This document shows positions 37,416 through 46,866 of a stretch of 64,000 bases of DNA, piece by piece. Numbering within the stretch: the first letter of the stretch is position 1; each line of letters starts with the position of its first letter. The stretch spans positions 2,294,001 to 2,358,000 of the forward strand of contig NZ_PGER01000001.1 in the NCBI RefSeq assembly GCF_002797935.1, in the 5' to 3' direction. The position numbers and the translations under genes were made by a program. This DNA is from Flavobacterium sp. 1. Its GTDB lineage: Bacteria; Bacteroidota; Bacteroidia; Flavobacteriales; Flavobacteriaceae. The notes under the pieces were generated by a model. The model was not told the DNA's origin and ran no database searches. It was given only the letters and a program-made list of their open reading frames with translations.

Positions 37416-38449
37416 TATTTATTTAAGCTCATACTGTAATTTTCTTTTACAATTATATCAAGTGGCATAAAATGAGCTGTTTTTAAATTTTCATGCAAAA
37501 TAATTTTTTTATACAGATAATTTATCCCCATATAGCCTTGTTCTTCTGGTTTTTGATTAATTAAAAAATCAATTATTCCCGAATTTAAATACGCTATATT
37601 TTCTTTTAAGAGATCGTAACCGATTATTCTTATTCCTTTGATGTTATGTTCTTCTAAAAATTGTGCTACAATATATGCTCTGGAATTGGGAACGAATATA
37701 CTGCTGCTGTTTTTAAACATATCCAAAGTGAGCTGGCCTGCATCCGGGTTAATAGTAATTTCTGAAAAACTAAAATTAGTCAGTTCTGGATGGTCTTCAA
37801 AAAAAGTATAAAATCCTTTAATGCGCTGTAAATAAGCCGATGTACTGTCTATTTCTCTTGCTATTTTAATAATAAGAACATTGCGTTCATTTTTTACTGC
37901 AAAACTAATTAGCCGTCCTGCCAAATAACCGCTTTTAAAAGCATCCTGACCAATATAAAAATGAGGAATTTCATTTTTAATATCCGAGTCAATCATCACT
38001 ACTGGTGTATTTTTCTTTTTATAATCTTCCAAGAATACAAGAGACTCTTCATGAAAAATAGGAGAGAAAAGCAATCCGTCACATTCAAAATCAAGCACCT
38101 CAGCAAACATTTCCTGAAATGAAATACTGTCAAAATCATAAAGAAAGTAATGCAGTTCAATACCAAATTTTCCAAATTCTTCACCTGCTTTCTTAACTCC
38201 GTTTAGCTGGCTTTCCCAGTATTCCAGCTTCTCAAACTTTGGTAAAAAAACAGCTATTCTAGATTTTTTATTGGAGGCCAGATTACTTGCAAAAATATTT
38301 CGTTTAAAACCATACTTTTCAATAATGGCATTTACCTTATCGATATTTTCTTGCGATACCTGTCCCCTGTTATGAATAATTCTATCCACAGTTCCTGGAG
38401 AAACATTTGCTAATTCTGCTATTTTTTTTATTGTTATAATATTCTTCAG
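37415..38449 (-). CDS. LacI-family regulator of hexuronate genes (no ATG start)
   Basis: This protein of about 344 residues has an N-terminal LacI helix-turn-helix (ITIKKIAELANVSPGTVDRI) and a periplasmic-binding-like sensor domain (about residues 80-330, with SKKSRIAVFLP and NVLIIKIAR). The frame is open upstream to a stop at 38483-38485 without any ATG, GTG or TTG before the HTH. GTG 38389 would delete half of the HTH, so I place the start at CTG 38449, which gives a normal LacI N-terminus, or at a nearby ATT. It is transcribed away from the uxu-type genes, and two LacI-type operators lie in the shared gap. The inducer is probably a hexuronate-pathway metabolite. Confidence 0.75.
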   Translation of the reverse strand: MKNIITIKKIAELANVSPGTVDRIIHNRGQVSQENIDKVNAIIEKYGFKRNIFASNLASNKKSRIAVFLPKFEKLEYWESQLNGVKKAGEEFGKFGIELHYFLYDFDSISFQEMFAEVLDFECDGLLFSPIFHEESLVFLEDYKKKNTPVVMIDSDIKNEIPHFYIGQDAFKSGYLAGRLISFAVKNERNVLIIKIAREIDSTSAYLQRIKGFYTFFEDHPELTNFSFSEITINPDAGQLTLDMFKNSSSIFVPNSRAYIVAQFLEEHNIKGIRIIGYDLLKENIAYLNSGIIDFLINQKPEEQGYMGINYLYKKIILHENLKTAHFMPLDIIVKENYSMSLNK

Positions 38450-38531
38450 CTTTAAGTTAATAATATATTGAAAACGGTAAAATTAATTTTTTTTTATTTC
38501 AAAAACTGCTTTTTTTATTTATGATTTTATA

Positions 38532-38561
38532 TATATTTGCAATATACGTGTACGCACACGT
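38532..38561 (+). promoter_or_regulatory. Promoter with overlapping LacI-type operator O1
   Basis: TATATTTG at 38532-38539 matches the Bacteroidota -7 element TAnnTTTG. ACGTGTACGCACACGT (38546-38561), palindromic at 14 of 16 positions with a central CG, follows directly and would cover the transcription start. This is the layout expected for a LacI-family repressor blocking the + strand uxu-type operon. Confidence 0.75.
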
Positions 38562-38669
38562 TAATCATAACACATGTCTAAAGAAAGCATTGAATTTGGA
38601 GAAATATTTCTTCGCATAAATTCTCTTAATAGGTTAAGAATATTCAAATCTAAAATTTTGCAAAAAACC

Positions 38670-38683
38670 CGTGTACGCACACG
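38670..38683. promoter_or_regulatory. Second LacI-type operator O2
   Basis: CGTGTACGCACACG repeats the core of O1 exactly, 124 bp downstream and inside the long leader of the operon. Two identical sites fit DNA looping by a tetrameric regulator or a second roadblock. Confidence 0.75.
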
Positions 38684-38861
38684 AAAACATAAGCTAAAAA
38701 AGAGATTATCATATTTAGAGAAACACTCCTTTGTCTTTTGATGAAAAAGTCATTCGATAATTTAAAACAAATAAGAAAATTAAAAATGGTGAATAAGATC
38801 GAAAATGTTATCAGCACAATTGTACAAAGCATAAAATAATTAACTAATTAATATAATAAAA

Positions 38862-39674
38862 ATGAATTCAATATTTAATTTAGAAGGAAAAATCGCCCTT
38901 ATTACAGGAGGCGCAGGAGTTTTAGGCAGCAATATGGCCGAAGTATTAGCCAAGCAAGGCGTTACTACAGGAATTGTCGGTCTTACAATTGAGGAAGCGC
39001 AAGCTGCTGTAGACAGAATAGAAAGCAAAGGAGGAAAAGCATTTGCCGTAAAAGGAAATGTTTTAAACCAAGAAAAAATGGAAGCCATCCGCGATATCAT
39101 TATTGAGAAATATGGGCGTTTGGATATCCTGATTAATGCGGCGGGCGGTAACATGCCAGGTGCAACTATTGGGCCTGATCAGGCTATTTATGATTTAAAG
39201 AAAGATCATTTACAGAAAGTGCTTGACCTTAACATCATCGGGACTATTTTGCCTACGCAGGTATTTTCGGAGCTTTTTGCAAAACAAAAAAGCGGTGTAA
39301 TTATCAATATTTCATCAGCATCTGCAGAGCGTCCTTTGACAAGAGTTGTTGGATATTCTGCTTCAAAAGCGGCTATAGATAACTTTACTAAATGGATGTC
39401 CGTCGAATTAGCATCTAAATATGGAGAAGGAATCCGTGTGAATGCTATTGCTCCAGGATTTTTTATCGGTGAACAAAATAGAGCTTTATTGCTTACTCCA
39501 GAGGGGGAACTGACTCCAAGAGGAATCAAAATTATTGATCATACTCCAATGGGACGTTTTGGTGTTCCTGAGGATTTGGACGGCGTATTGCTTTTCTTAT
39601 GCAGTGATATGTCCAAATTTGTTACGGGAACAATTATCAAAGTAGATGGAGGTTTTGGAGCTACAAGTATTTAA
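38862..39674 (+). CDS. SDR oxidoreductase, probable D-mannonate oxidoreductase (UxuB-like)
   Basis: This 270-residue classical short-chain dehydrogenase has the cofactor loop TGGAGVLGS (residues 15-23), NAAGG, and the catalytic Tyr165-xxx-Lys169 in YSASK. SDRs next to UxuA interconvert D-fructuronate and D-mannonate with NAD(H), the step before the dehydratase. The neighbourhood (a LacI regulator upstream and UxuA 23 bases downstream) supports that substrate, while sequence alone would allow other sugar alcohols. It is cytoplasmic and is the first gene of the operon controlled by operators O1 and O2. A 300-base leader precedes it. Confidence 0.8.
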   Translation: MNSIFNLEGKIALITGGAGVLGSNMAEVLAKQGVTTGIVGLTIEEAQAAVDRIESKGGKAFAVKGNVLNQEKMEAIRDIIIEKYGRLDILINAAGGNMPGATIGPDQAIYDLKKDHLQKVLDLNIIGTILPTQVFSELFAKQKSGVIINISSASAERPLTRVVGYSASKAAIDNFTKWMSVELASKYGEGIRVNAIAPGFFIGEQNRALLLTPEGELTPRGIKIIDHTPMGRFGVPEDLDGVLLFLCSDMSKFVTGTIIKVDGGFGATSI

Positions 39675-39697
39675 TTATAATTAAAAATATAGAAATT

Positions 39698-40855
39698 ATG
39701 GAACAAACATGGAGATGGTACGGACCAAATGACCCAGTACAATTATCTGATGCAAGACAAGCCGGTGCAACCGGAATTGTGACTGCCTTACACCACATTA
39801 AAAATGGACAGGTGTGGGAAGTGGATGAAATCATGAAACGTAAAAATGAAGTTGAGGCTGCAGGGTTAACTTTTTCAGTTGTAGAAAGTATTCCGGTACA
39901 TGAGGACATCAAAAAACAATCGGGTGATTATTTGAAATACATAGAAAACTACAAGCAAAGCATCAAAAATTTAGCGGCTTGTGGCGTTCATATTGTCTGC
40001 TATAATTTCATGCCTGTTTTAGATTGGTCAAGAACAGATTTATCCTATGAAATGCCGGATGGTTCTAAAGCTTTGCGTTTTGACATCAATGAATTCGCCG
40101 CTTTTGAATTATTCATTCTAAAACGTCCGGGAGCTGAAAACACCTATACAGAAGCACAAAAAGCGAAAGCTAAAACCACTTTTGAAAAATTGACTGATGC
40201 TGACAAAGTAAAATTACAGCAAAACATCATTGCCGGTTTACCAGGTGCAGAAGAATCTTATACTGTTGAAGATTTCCTAAAAGTGCTTCAAGGCTATGAT
40301 GGTATCGATGCCAATAAACTAAAAGAAAATCTATATTATTTCTTGCGTGAGATTGTACCTGTAGCTGAAAGTGTTGGCGTGAAAATGGCAATTCACCCTG
40401 ACGATCCTCCTTATCCAATTTTAGGATTGCCAAGAGTTGTGAGTACCGAAGCTGATTTAGTGCAATTGTTAAATGCAATTGATTCTCCTTCAAATGGATT
40501 CTGCATGTGTACCGGTTCGTATGGAGTAATTGCCCAAAATGATTTATCAGGAATGATTGATCGTAATGGAGAGAAAATGAATTTTATCCATTTGAGAAGC
40601 ACACAACGCGATGAGGAAGGTAATTTCTACGAAGCCAATCATTTAGAAGGAAACGTGGACATGTACGAAGTGGTAAAATCTATCGTAAAGATGGAAAATA
40701 AAACTAACAGAATCATTCCGATGCGCCCAGATCACGGACACCAAATGCTGGATGATTTGAAGAAAAAAACAAATCCTGGCTATTCCGGAATTGGTCGTTT
40801 AAGAGGTTTAGCCGAATTACGCGGATTAGAAATGGGAATCAAAAGAAGTTTATAA
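39698..40855 (+). CDS. uxuA: Mannonate dehydratase
   Basis: This 385-residue protein converts D-mannonate to 2-keto-3-deoxygluconate in the hexuronate pathway and needs Fe2+ or Mn2+. Characteristic UxuA stretches are [20 protein letters not shown] at the N-terminus, [41 protein letters not shown] and MRPDHGHQM; the His, Cys and Asp residues in these blocks form the metal site of the family. The length is normal for the family. It is the second gene of a two-gene operon with the SDR gene. The usual partners for hexuronate uptake and isomerisation (UxaC, transporters) are not in the window. A terminator follows. Confidence 0.93.
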   Translation: MEQTWRWYGPNDPVQLSDARQAGATGIVTALHHIKNGQVWEVDEIMKRKNEVEAAGLTFSVVESIPVHEDIKKQSGDYLKYIENYKQSIKNLAACGVHIVCYNFMPVLDWSRTDLSYEMPDGSKALRFDINEFAAFELFILKRPGAENTYTEAQKAKAKTTFEKLTDADKVKLQQNIIAGLPGAEESYTVEDFLKVLQGYDGIDANKLKENLYYFLREIVPVAESVGVKMAIHPDDPPYPILGLPRVVSTEADLVQLLNAIDSPSNGFCMCTGSYGVIAQNDLSGMIDRNGEKMNFIHLRSTQRDEEGNFYEANHLEGNVDMYEVVKSIVKMENKTNRIIPMRPDHGHQMLDDLKKKTNPGYSGIGRLRGLAELRGLEMGIKRSL

Positions 40856-40866
40856 ATAATAGCATT

Positions 40867-40897
40867 CCGCCTTGCACAATTTTGTCTTGCAAGGTGG
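40867..40897 (+). terminator. Hairpin after uxuA
   Basis: CCGCCTTGCA pairs with TGCAAGGTGG (one G-T pair) around an 11-base loop, followed by TTGTTTC. It ends the operon shortly after the uxuA stop codon. Confidence 0.7.
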
Positions 40898-40931
40898 ATT
40901 GTTTCAATTGCATATCATATTGATACCAAAT

Positions 40932-41072
40932 ATGAAATATCCTAAGGTCTTATGTTTTTTTCTGATTTTTAGCTGTTTTGTAATTACTACAAGTTTTGCA
41001 TAGGATAAAAAGATTGAAGATAAAGGTAGTTATCCAGTAAAGTATCTCTTTTATATAGGCAGTATAATATGA
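40932..41072 (+). pseudogene. Signal-peptide remnant of a secreted protein cut by TAG
   Basis: ATG 40932 encodes a complete signal peptide ending in ITTSFA, with TAG exactly at the next codon (41001-41003). Reading on in frame gives DKKIEDKGSYPVKY and then TGA at 41070-41072. CAG, for the common Gln after the cleavage site in this phylum, becomes TAG by one C-to-T change, so this looks like the start of a secreted enzyme gene that was stopped and then lost. Its 3' end overlaps the end of the opposing kinase gene by 22 bases. Confidence 0.55.
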
Positions 41073-44000
41073 AATTCTGCACCAACATTTTCTTTGGCTT
41101 TTGAAAAAACAATCCCGTTATGATTTTCTACAATTCTTTTACCAATAGACAGTCCAATACCTGTACCAGTATATACTTCTTTGCTATGAAGCCTTTGAAA
41201 AATAGTAAAAATCTTGTTTTCATATTGTTTGTCAAAACCTATACCATTGTCTTTTACAATTATCTCACAATAATCCAGACTTACATCCAAAGACGGGTAT
41301 TTCTTAATCTGCATTAAAGAAAGTTTTTTTGAACTTATCTGCACTTTAGGCACAGAACCGTCACTTTTATAAAACTTAAGTGCATTACTTATCAAATTAT
41401 AAAAGAGCTGGCTCATCTGTAGCGGAATAGCATTGATGACTGGTAGTTTTCCAGTTTTTATTTTAAAATTCCGTTCTTCGATTAACAATTCAAAGTCAAT
41501 GAGAATGTTTGCTATAATTATATTTAGGTCAGTGCTTATAAATTGCCTGTCAGGATTTTTAAGATAGGAATAAGAAAGTAAATCCTTAATAAGTGTATTC
41601 ATCCTTAAGGAGGATTTACTGATTTTTTCAATTAAAATATGTGCCTCATCAGAAATATTTTCTTCCATTCCCATGAGCCTGCTGATAAACATTAATATCT
41701 TTCGCAAAGGTTCCTGCAAATCGTGGCTTGCTACATAAGCATACTCTTGTAATTGGACATTTGCCACATGCAAATTTTTAATAGAACTTTCCAAATTCAT
41801 ATTAGAGGTCAGTAAATCAGAGGTGCGTTCGAGAACTTTGGCTTCAAATCCATCTGAGAGTACCTGAAGTTTTTTTTCAGCAATCCTTCGTTCAGTGATA
41901 TCTTCAATGGCCAGCAGAATCAGTTGTTTTTTACTGGCTTCATTGGTCACTTGTCTCGCATTTAGCAATAGAATGCTTTCGCTGTAAGGCAGAAGGTTTA
42001 CAGTTATTTCGTAATCATCGAGCTGTGTATTTTCCTTGAGTACCTTTTCAAGCATCTCACGCATAGGAATGTTGTCAAAAAGATGATCTTGAATTTCGTA
42101 AATAAGTTTATCTGTTGCTTCTTCTTTTACAATATTATATTTTTTGGAGAATGCGCGGTTAATGTTTTTAATTCTTAAATTGATATCCAGCACCACTATA
42201 GGTTCCCGAAGAGTGGCTACAATAGCTTCGGTATAATTCTTAGAAATATTAATTTCCAGCTGTTTGTTTATAAGTTCCTGATTAATCTGCAAAAGCTCTT
42301 CGTTACTCGACTGCAGTTCTTCTTTGGATGTTTCCAGTTCCTCATTCAGGCTTTGAAGTTCTTCGCTGCCGCTCAATAATTCTTCATTGGCACTCTGCAG
42401 TTCTTCATTGGTTGCCTCCTGCTCCTCACTGATTGCATTAACATCCTCATGTATTTTGGCCAGCTCTTTTTCAAGCTTTGCAATTCTTCTTAAATTAACA
42501 TTTTCAAGTATTTCATCACTACTAAATTTATCTGAAACAACATCTTGTCTGCTGATAGTACTTTTGTAAAACAAAACTAAATAATGCAGCTCCGAAGTAT
42601 TCTCCAGTGGTATCATTTCAATGGTGATTTCACCAACAGTTCCTTTGTTTTTAATCAGTATGCCTTCTTTTTTTATAGGCGATCCAGCTTCTTTGACTTT
42701 ATGCCAGACATTACGAAGATCAAAAGCAAGTCCCTCCTTAGCCATTTTTAGCAGATTGAAGGTTGGTTTTCCTGTCGAAAGCTCTATAAATTCTGCAATG
42801 GTTCCGTTAATATGAACAATATCCATTTGTTCATTCACAATGACGCTTGCCGGAGTATATTTAGCAAGCAAAAGTGATTCAGCACTCTTTCTGAAATCTT
42901 CTTTGTGAGTTTCTTTTCTTTGAATACCAGATTTTAAACTTTTTAATTTCTCATTACCGTCTAACCCCGAGTGCACAAATCTTCCTGAAACCTGCTTGCG
43001 GATATAGATTTTATCCGTCTTATCAAATGGCTGAAAAAATTCAGCTGCAGGTGCTGTTGTTTCTGATTTTCCTAAAAGTAAAAAGCCATTTTCTTTTAAG
43101 GCATAATGAAAGGTGCCAAGCGCCTTTTTCTGCAAAAATGGATCCATATAAATAAATACATTTCTGCAGGTAATTAAATCCATTTTTGCAAAAGGCGGAT
43201 CACTCAAAAAATTATGAACTGCGAAAACACATAAATTTCTAATTTGCGGTTTAATAGTATAACCGTTCGATTTTGCTGTAAAATACTTAGTTAGAATATT
43301 TTCAGAAACATTACGCAATTGAGATTTCCTATAAAATCCAGCCCGGGCTTTTGTAATAGCCACTTCTGAAATGTCTGAGGCAAAAATCTGAATTTCCTTT
43401 CCTTGGAGATTATCTCCTAAAAATTCATGAAGAGCAATGGCTATTGTATAAGCTTCTTCCCCTGTAGAACAGCCTGCAATCCAAACACGTATTGCATTTC
43501 CTTCTTTTAACCTGTCTGTTAGTAATGGAAATATTTTCTCTCTCATCATCTGAAAAATTTTAGTATCTCTAAAAAACTCAGTAACAGGTATCAGCAGGTC
43601 GTTAAATAAATCTTCTAATGCTAATTTATCTCCCCGCAGAAATTCAAGATAATTCTTAAGATTGTCAATCTTGCTAAATGCCATTCTTCTGGCAATACGG
43701 CGGCGAATGGTAGTTTGTTTGTAATAAGCAAAATCAACACCTCTGTGACGGCGCAGCATTTTAATAATTCCTTGAAATACAGCTTCATCATCCAGATAAT
43801 TCTCTTCGTCAGCCATATTCTTTGACTTGAAAAGCCCCATAAGTTTTTCTACCATTTTAGCTGGCGGCATAACATAATCCACCACTCCTGCTTTAATGGC
43901 ATTTTGTGGCATTTCATTGTAAGAAGCATCAAGATCCTGTGCCAAAGTAATACCACCATATTTTTTAATTGCCCGCAGTCCGATTGTTCCGTCTGAACCA

Positions 44001-44416
44001 TTTCCAGAAAGCAGTACGCCATAGGCTAAATCAAGATGGACTTCTGCCAATGAAGTAAAAAAAATATCTATGGCCTGATTTTTTGTGTCTTTTATGCGAG
44101 GGCTTAATTTTAAGACTCCGTCAAAAGAGGTGAGCATTTTATTTTCAGGAATAACATAAATATTATTGGGTGCTAAATGAATATCATCTGTAATTACATT
44201 AATCGGAATTTTGGCAACTTTCGAAAGAAGCTCTGTAAGTATGCTGTCATGTTGCGGGTGCAGGTGCTGCACTACAACATAAGCCATCTCAGAATTATCA
44301 GGAATTGTATCAATAAAGTCACTAAATGCTTCTAATCCCCCTGCTGAAGCTCCAATGCCAACAATAGGAAAGTCTTGGCGTGTTGCCTTTGGTAAACTTT
44401 TTGTGTAGGTGTGCAT
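41051..44416 (-). CDS. CheB-CheR-PAS-histidine kinase fusion
   Basis: This 1121-residue signalling protein has, in order: a CheB methylesterase domain (residues about 15-195; GIGASAGG with the active Ser, QHLHP, SGNGSDG), a CheR methyltransferase domain (about 215-480; VWIAGCSTGEEAYTIA is the SAM loop), a coiled coil rich in Glu/Leu/Ser (about 640-735), a PAS domain, a HisKA domain with phospho-acceptor His898 in SHDLQEPLR, and an ATPase domain (NALKFYK, DNGIGF, GTGIGLS). No receiver domain is attached. Proteins of this type lack the membrane receptors of classical chemotaxis, and their target in this phylum is mostly unknown. It is a lone gene; a possible partner is the response regulator at 48749. 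Confidence 0.93.
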   Translation of the reverse strand: MHTYTKSLPKATRQDFPIVGIGASAGGLEAFSDFIDTIPDNSEMAYVVVQHLHPQHDSILTELLSKVAKIPINVITDDIHLAPNNIYVIPENKMLTSFDGVLKLSPRIKDTKNQAIDIFFTSLAEVHLDLAYGVLLSGNGSDGTIGLRAIKKYGGITLAQDLDASYNEMPQNAIKAGVVDYVMPPAKMVEKLMGLFKSKNMADEENYLDDEAVFQGIIKMLRRHRGVDFAYYKQTTIRRRIARRMAFSKIDNLKNYLEFLRGDKLALEDLFNDLLIPVTEFFRDTKIFQMMREKIFPLLTDRLKEGNAIRVWIAGCSTGEEAYTIAIALHEFLGDNLQGKEIQIFASDISEVAITKARAGFYRKSQLRNVSENILTKYFTAKSNGYTIKPQIRNLCVFAVHNFLSDPPFAKMDLITCRNVFIYMDPFLQKKALGTFHYALKENGFLLLGKSETTAPAAEFFQPFDKTDKIYIRKQVSGRFVHSGLDGNEKLKSLKSGIQRKETHKEDFRKSAESLLLAKYTPASVIVNEQMDIVHINGTIAEFIELSTGKPTFNLLKMAKEGLAFDLRNVWHKVKEAGSPIKKEGILIKNKGTVGEITIEMIPLENTSELHYLVLFYKSTISRQDVVSDKFSSDEILENVNLRRIAKLEKELAKIHEDVNAISEEQEATNEELQSANEELLSGSEELQSLNEELETSKEELQSSNEELLQINQELINKQLEINISKNYTEAIVATLREPIVVLDINLRIKNINRAFSKKYNIVKEEATDKLIYEIQDHLFDNIPMREMLEKVLKENTQLDDYEITVNLLPYSESILLLNARQVTNEASKKQLILLAIEDITERRIAEKKLQVLSDGFEAKVLERTSDLLTSNMNLESSIKNLHVANVQLQEYAYVASHDLQEPLRKILMFISRLMGMEENISDEAHILIEKISKSSLRMNTLIKDLLSYSYLKNPDRQFISTDLNIIIANILIDFELLIEERNFKIKTGKLPVINAIPLQMSQLFYNLISNALKFYKSDGSVPKVQISSKKLSLMQIKKYPSLDVSLDYCEIIVKDNGIGFDKQYENKIFTIFQRLHSKEVYTGTGIGLSIGKRIVENHNGIVFSKAKENVGAEFHIILPI

Positions 44417-44992
44417 GATTTTAATTATTAATTTCTAAGATGAGCTGTAATATAAATCAATGCGAAGTAGGAGTCTTTATAGTTGTTCAAACCTAAACCG
44501 TAATGAAGAAAAATGCTGTTTCTAATTGCTTCATTTAATATCCTTATGAATTTGTTTTAAGCTTTTAAGACATACGAGCATATTAAGTCTTAAATATTTG
44601 TAACGGAAATCAATCTGACATTTAAGCTGGAGATCCGATTTTAGCTGCATTATTATCAACAGCTACAATACTTATATCCATTTTATTAGCCCATTTATCA
44701 GTTATCATTTACTTCAAAGGTACGCTTTAATAAATGCCAAAGCGTGTTCTGTTGCATCTGATTAATAAAATACAGTCACATTAAAAGTTTATTTAAGTTA
44801 TACTGAAGGTTTACAGAATAAAATTTTAATTTTTATTTGTTTAAATCTGACATTTGTTTTTAAAGGCGCATCAGGTCAAACACATGAATATAAAACAGCT
44901 CATGTGTTTGACCTGATGACCTTATTGTATTCCTAAAATGAATAATTTTAAATTCGTAAATTTAAACCTTACCCCAATACTTCAATTTAAAA
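44417..44992. other. 576-bp intergenic region with a long hairpin
   Basis: No gene was found on either strand. The one clear structure is the perfect 18-bp stem at 44871-44918. The region upstream of the kinase gene (44420-44700) would contain its promoter, but no confident -7/-33 pair was picked. Confidence 0.5.
44871..44918. terminator. Perfect 18-bp stem-loop
   Basis: ATCAGGTCAAACACATGA pairs without mismatch with its complement at 44901-44918 around a 12-base loop. It lies beyond the 3' end of the minus-strand SUMF1-like gene. There is no T tract on either side, so its action as a terminator is uncertain. Confidence 0.5.
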
Positions 44993-45811
44993 TTACTTAC
45001 TGCGACACACACGAAAACCCTGATCAGCTCCTTTTCCATTAGCTTGATGATTGCCTCGAAAAGACGATTCACAGCAGAAATCACCTCCAATCCAACCGCC
45101 GCCTTTCCAAATCCGTCCTTTAGGATCAGTTTCATTACTCAGCCAATCCCAACACCATTCCCTTACATTTCCAGACATATCATAAAGCCCTAACTCATTA
45201 GAACCCTTTCTGCCGAAAGGTTTGGTTTTACAATGATTTTTTTCTATCGTTGACCAAAACCAGATTCCTGTCAGGTTTTTATCTCCCGAATTTACCCAGT
45301 ACCACGCTACCCTGTCTATATCATTGCTCCCGCTGTAAGTATAGCTCTGACTCTTCTGACCGCCTCCTGCTGTATATTCCCATTCTGCTTCTGTTGGTAA
45401 ACGATAGCCATTTTTTCCCATATTGACAGTTACGGTCCATTTGACGTCATCGTTTTCATTATCATTATTTGGATCTTCTTTTTTCTTATCAATAGTATAA
45501 CAAGGACTCAAACCTTCTTTTATGCTTCTTTTATTACAGTATTCAACACAATCGTACCAGCTTACCATTTCTACCGGCAAATTGTCTCCTTTGAATTCTG
45601 AGGGATTACTTCCCATTACCTCAATCCACTCTTTTTGAGTTACCTCATATATGCCAATATAAAAACTCGGTATTGTAACACTTTTTCCATAATAGTTTGA
45701 TTTTGTGTTTACAAATGTCCCGCCTTCGACTAATATAAAGTTTTTAACTTCTTTTTTTGAACAAGCACTGACAGTAATCATTATTGCCGTTAAAACTAAT
45801 AGTTTCTTCAT
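44993..45811 (-). CDS. SUMF1/FGE-domain lipoprotein
   Basis: This 272-residue protein begins with a lipoprotein signal (lipobox VSAC, Cys17). The rest is a formylglycine-generating-enzyme-like domain: EVTQKEWIEVMGSNPS, PVEMVSWYDCVEYCNK, YRLPTEAEWEY, GLYDMSGNVREWCWDW and the closing QGFRVCRSK. In this phylum many such lipoproteins, like GldK/GldJ, have structural rather than catalytic roles. I see no active-site Cys pair of a true FGE that I can place with confidence, so enzymatic activity is doubtful. It stands alone, with the GH11 gene 300 bases upstream on the same strand. The substrate or partner is unknown. Confidence 0.85.
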   Translation of the reverse strand: MKKLLVLTAIMITVSACSKKEVKNFILVEGGTFVNTKSNYYGKSVTIPSFYIGIYEVTQKEWIEVMGSNPSEFKGDNLPVEMVSWYDCVEYCNKRSIKEGLSPCYTIDKKKEDPNNDNENDDVKWTVTVNMGKNGYRLPTEAEWEYTAGGGQKSQSYTYSGSNDIDRVAWYWVNSGDKNLTGIWFWSTIEKNHCKTKPFGRKGSNELGLYDMSGNVREWCWDWLSNETDPKGRIWKGGGWIGGDFCCESSFRGNHQANGKGADQGFRVCRSK

Positions 45812-46062
45812 TGAAATATCTTCGTTAAGCTGATGGTAAAAAAATTGCAGATCAGACTGCCAACAATTAAACTTTTTTTAAACCCAGAATCCGCATTAGA
45901 CTTCGTAACGAAGCTGAATTATCCAATAAAATCAAGTGCTCACGGACTATTTTTAAATAAGGAATACTTTTGCATTTTGATTTTAAAAATAGAAGTAAGT
46001 GCATGATTTTGAAGAAGAATTCAGATGCAATAGATTTCTAATGCAGATTCTGGGTTAAATAT

Positions 46063-46091
46063 AAAAAACCGGCTGTCCTAAAACCAGCCGG
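46063..46091 (-). terminator. Terminator of the xylanase gene
   Basis: On the minus strand CCGGCTG pairs with CAGCCGG around a 9-base loop and is followed by a run of T (A's at 46063-46068 on the + strand). It lies 23 bases after the stop codon of the GH11 gene. Confidence 0.8.
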
Positions 46092-46113
46092 CTCTAATAA
46101 TAGATTTAAAGAT

Positions 46114-46866
46114 CTACCACACTGTTGCGTTTATAGATCCGCTTTTACCGCTGAATGCCTCTAATGCCAATATCTGGTAATTGTAAGTACCAAAACCTTG
46201 ACCACCCTTGCTTTTCCAATTGTCAATGTGGTTAGCCATAGTGACGGTGTTGTTTTTTCCAGTAGATGCTCCTCCCCAATTATCTATATACTGCCAAAAC
46301 GTTGCCGTACCTTGAATAGAAGGTTTATTTACCCGCTGAAATTTAGTACAGTTATAAGTATGGCCATCACTGCTCACTGTACCGAAAGATGTTGAACCCG
46401 ATATACTTCCTTTTTCAGAGACATAATATTCAATAAGCGGACTTGTTGTCCAGCCGTAGATCCCTACAAAATTATAGCTGCCACTAAGAACTCCAATATT
46501 GTAGCCAATTGTTCTAGCCGATCCTGGATTCCAGCCTTTACCACCAACCACATCGGTGACATTGCTGTAAGTAATCGTGAAATTTCCAGCTGATCCGTTG
46601 GTTAAATCTGCTGTTCCCCCTTCCTGATATAAAGACCAAAAGAAACCATTACTAGTGCCTGTTCCATTTTTTGCAGTTTTGTCTGAAACAAAACCACTTG
46701 AATATTTACTATTTGTACTTTGTTTATCAATGGTTTTACTGTCCGAGCTTTCTTCGGTACAGCTTGCTAACAATAGCATAAATACAGCTGAAAGGCTAAA
46801 TACTTTTTTGATGAGCTCTAAAGAATGAACCCCGTTTTTTCCTTTTAAAAATTCATTTTTTTTCAT
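46114..46866 (-). CDS. Endo-1,4-beta-xylanase, GH11 lipoprotein
   Basis: This 250-residue protein cuts internal beta-1,4 bonds in xylan by the retaining GH11 mechanism. The nucleophile block PLIEYYVSE places the catalytic Glu at residue 146. The acid/base block NYQILALEAFSGKSGSI places the second Glu at residue 236. The family signature strands GGKGWNPG and TFWQYIDNWG are also present. A lipobox (LASC, Cys36) at the end of a long N-terminal segment suggests attachment to the outer membrane, perhaps facing outside. It sits alone, with no SusCD pair nearby. GH11 is less common than GH10 in this phylum, so acquisition by transfer is possible. A strong terminator follows. Confidence 0.93.
   Translation of the reverse strand: MKKNEFLKGKNGVHSLELIKKVFSLSAVFMLLLASCTEESSDSKTIDKQSTNSKYSSGFVSDKTAKNGTGTSNGFFWSLYQEGGTADLTNGSAGNFTITYSNVTDVVGGKGWNPGSARTIGYNIGVLSGSYNFVGIYGWTTSPLIEYYVSEKGSISGSTSFGTVSSDGHTYNCTKFQRVNKPSIQGTATFWQYIDNWGGASTGKNNTVTMANHIDNWKSKGGQGFGTYNYQILALEAFSGKSGSINATVW

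Noticed and set aside
38574..38741. 55-codon frame in the leader of the hexuronate operon
   Set aside because: It contains the second operator and has a basic, unordered composition; the long leader explains it better.
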